Source: Psychrobacter sp. NG254
GTDB taxonomy: Bacteria > Pseudomonadota > Gammaproteobacteria > Pseudomonadales > Moraxellaceae
Reading direction: 5' to 3'
DNA length: 64,000 nucleotides
Assembly: GCF_015277735.1 (NCBI RefSeq)
Contig: NZ_JADHDA010000004.1
Span: 1-64,000, forward strand
Shown: positions 63,990 to 64,000 of the stretch, piece by piece
Layout of the letters: the number at the start of each line of letters is the position of its first letter
Numbering within the stretch: position 1 is the stretch's first letter
Notes under the pieces: generated by a model
What the model saw: the letters and a program-made list of their open reading frames with translations, nothing else
The model's database searches: none
What the model was told of the DNA's origin: nothing
Program-made: the position numbers and the translations under genes

Positions 63990-64000
63990 GGTGTTCTCCT

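Overview
The window looks like a chromosomal segment of a gamma-proteobacterium of the Moraxellaceae, most probably Psychrobacter. This is an inference from the AT-leaning base composition, the close protein resemblance to Acinetobacter/Psychrobacter-type enzymes, and the gene repertoire. It carries one tRNA gene, no rRNA, no CRISPR array, and only remnants of mobile elements: the right end of an IS200/IS605-type element at the left edge and a decayed IS3-family transposase near 31.2-31.6 kb.

Layout. 1-3.4 kb: IS end, DUF2058 protein, tandem universal stress protein and a cupin protein, with three copies of a ~107-bp dispersed repeat between them. 3.4-20.2 kb: the most unusual part. A 1.1-kb AT-rich region with a 19-bp-arm perfect palindrome precedes a 1591-residue BapA-like adhesin containing an uninterrupted Asp-Ala/Asp-Ser tract of 322 residues and a perfect 303-bp tandem duplication of an Ig-like domain. 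Next come a ~1640-residue protein that joins an uncharacterised N-terminal region, a CapA-type metallophosphatase-like domain and a complete MurF-like ligase, and then a full type I secretion system (TolC-like, LapB-like ABC, LapC/HlyD-like). All run in one direction and the block is closed by a strong bidirectional terminator.

20.3-31 kb: a TolA-like membrane protein, a PlsC-type acyltransferase and a redox/electrophile-handling group (peroxiredoxin-like, YghU-type GST, DsbA-type oxidoreductase, AhpD-like protein, quinol monooxygenase-like protein, GST, TetR regulator, haloalkane dehalogenase), with several clear inverted-repeat operator candidates; then DUF1003 and VIT-family membrane proteins. 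31-53 kb: mainly housekeeping genes. These are maeA, tRNA(CAU), a pteridine-reductase-like SDR, cca, maeB, selO, a fatty acid desaturase, GDPD, a lipoprotein, the cobalamin adenosyltransferase, cysS, an MscS channel, guaB, glmM and pdxH, most of them separated by good intrinsic terminators.

53-64 kb: an EmrAB-like efflux pair, then a second aldehyde/electrophile cluster: GST, DJ-1/PfpI protein, CurA-like reductase, YqhD-like alcohol dehydrogenase, a NemR-like TetR regulator and an aldehyde dehydrogenase. An identical 18-bp operator candidate lies both in front of yqhD and between the regulator and the aldehyde dehydrogenase. This supports a single aldehyde-responsive regulon.
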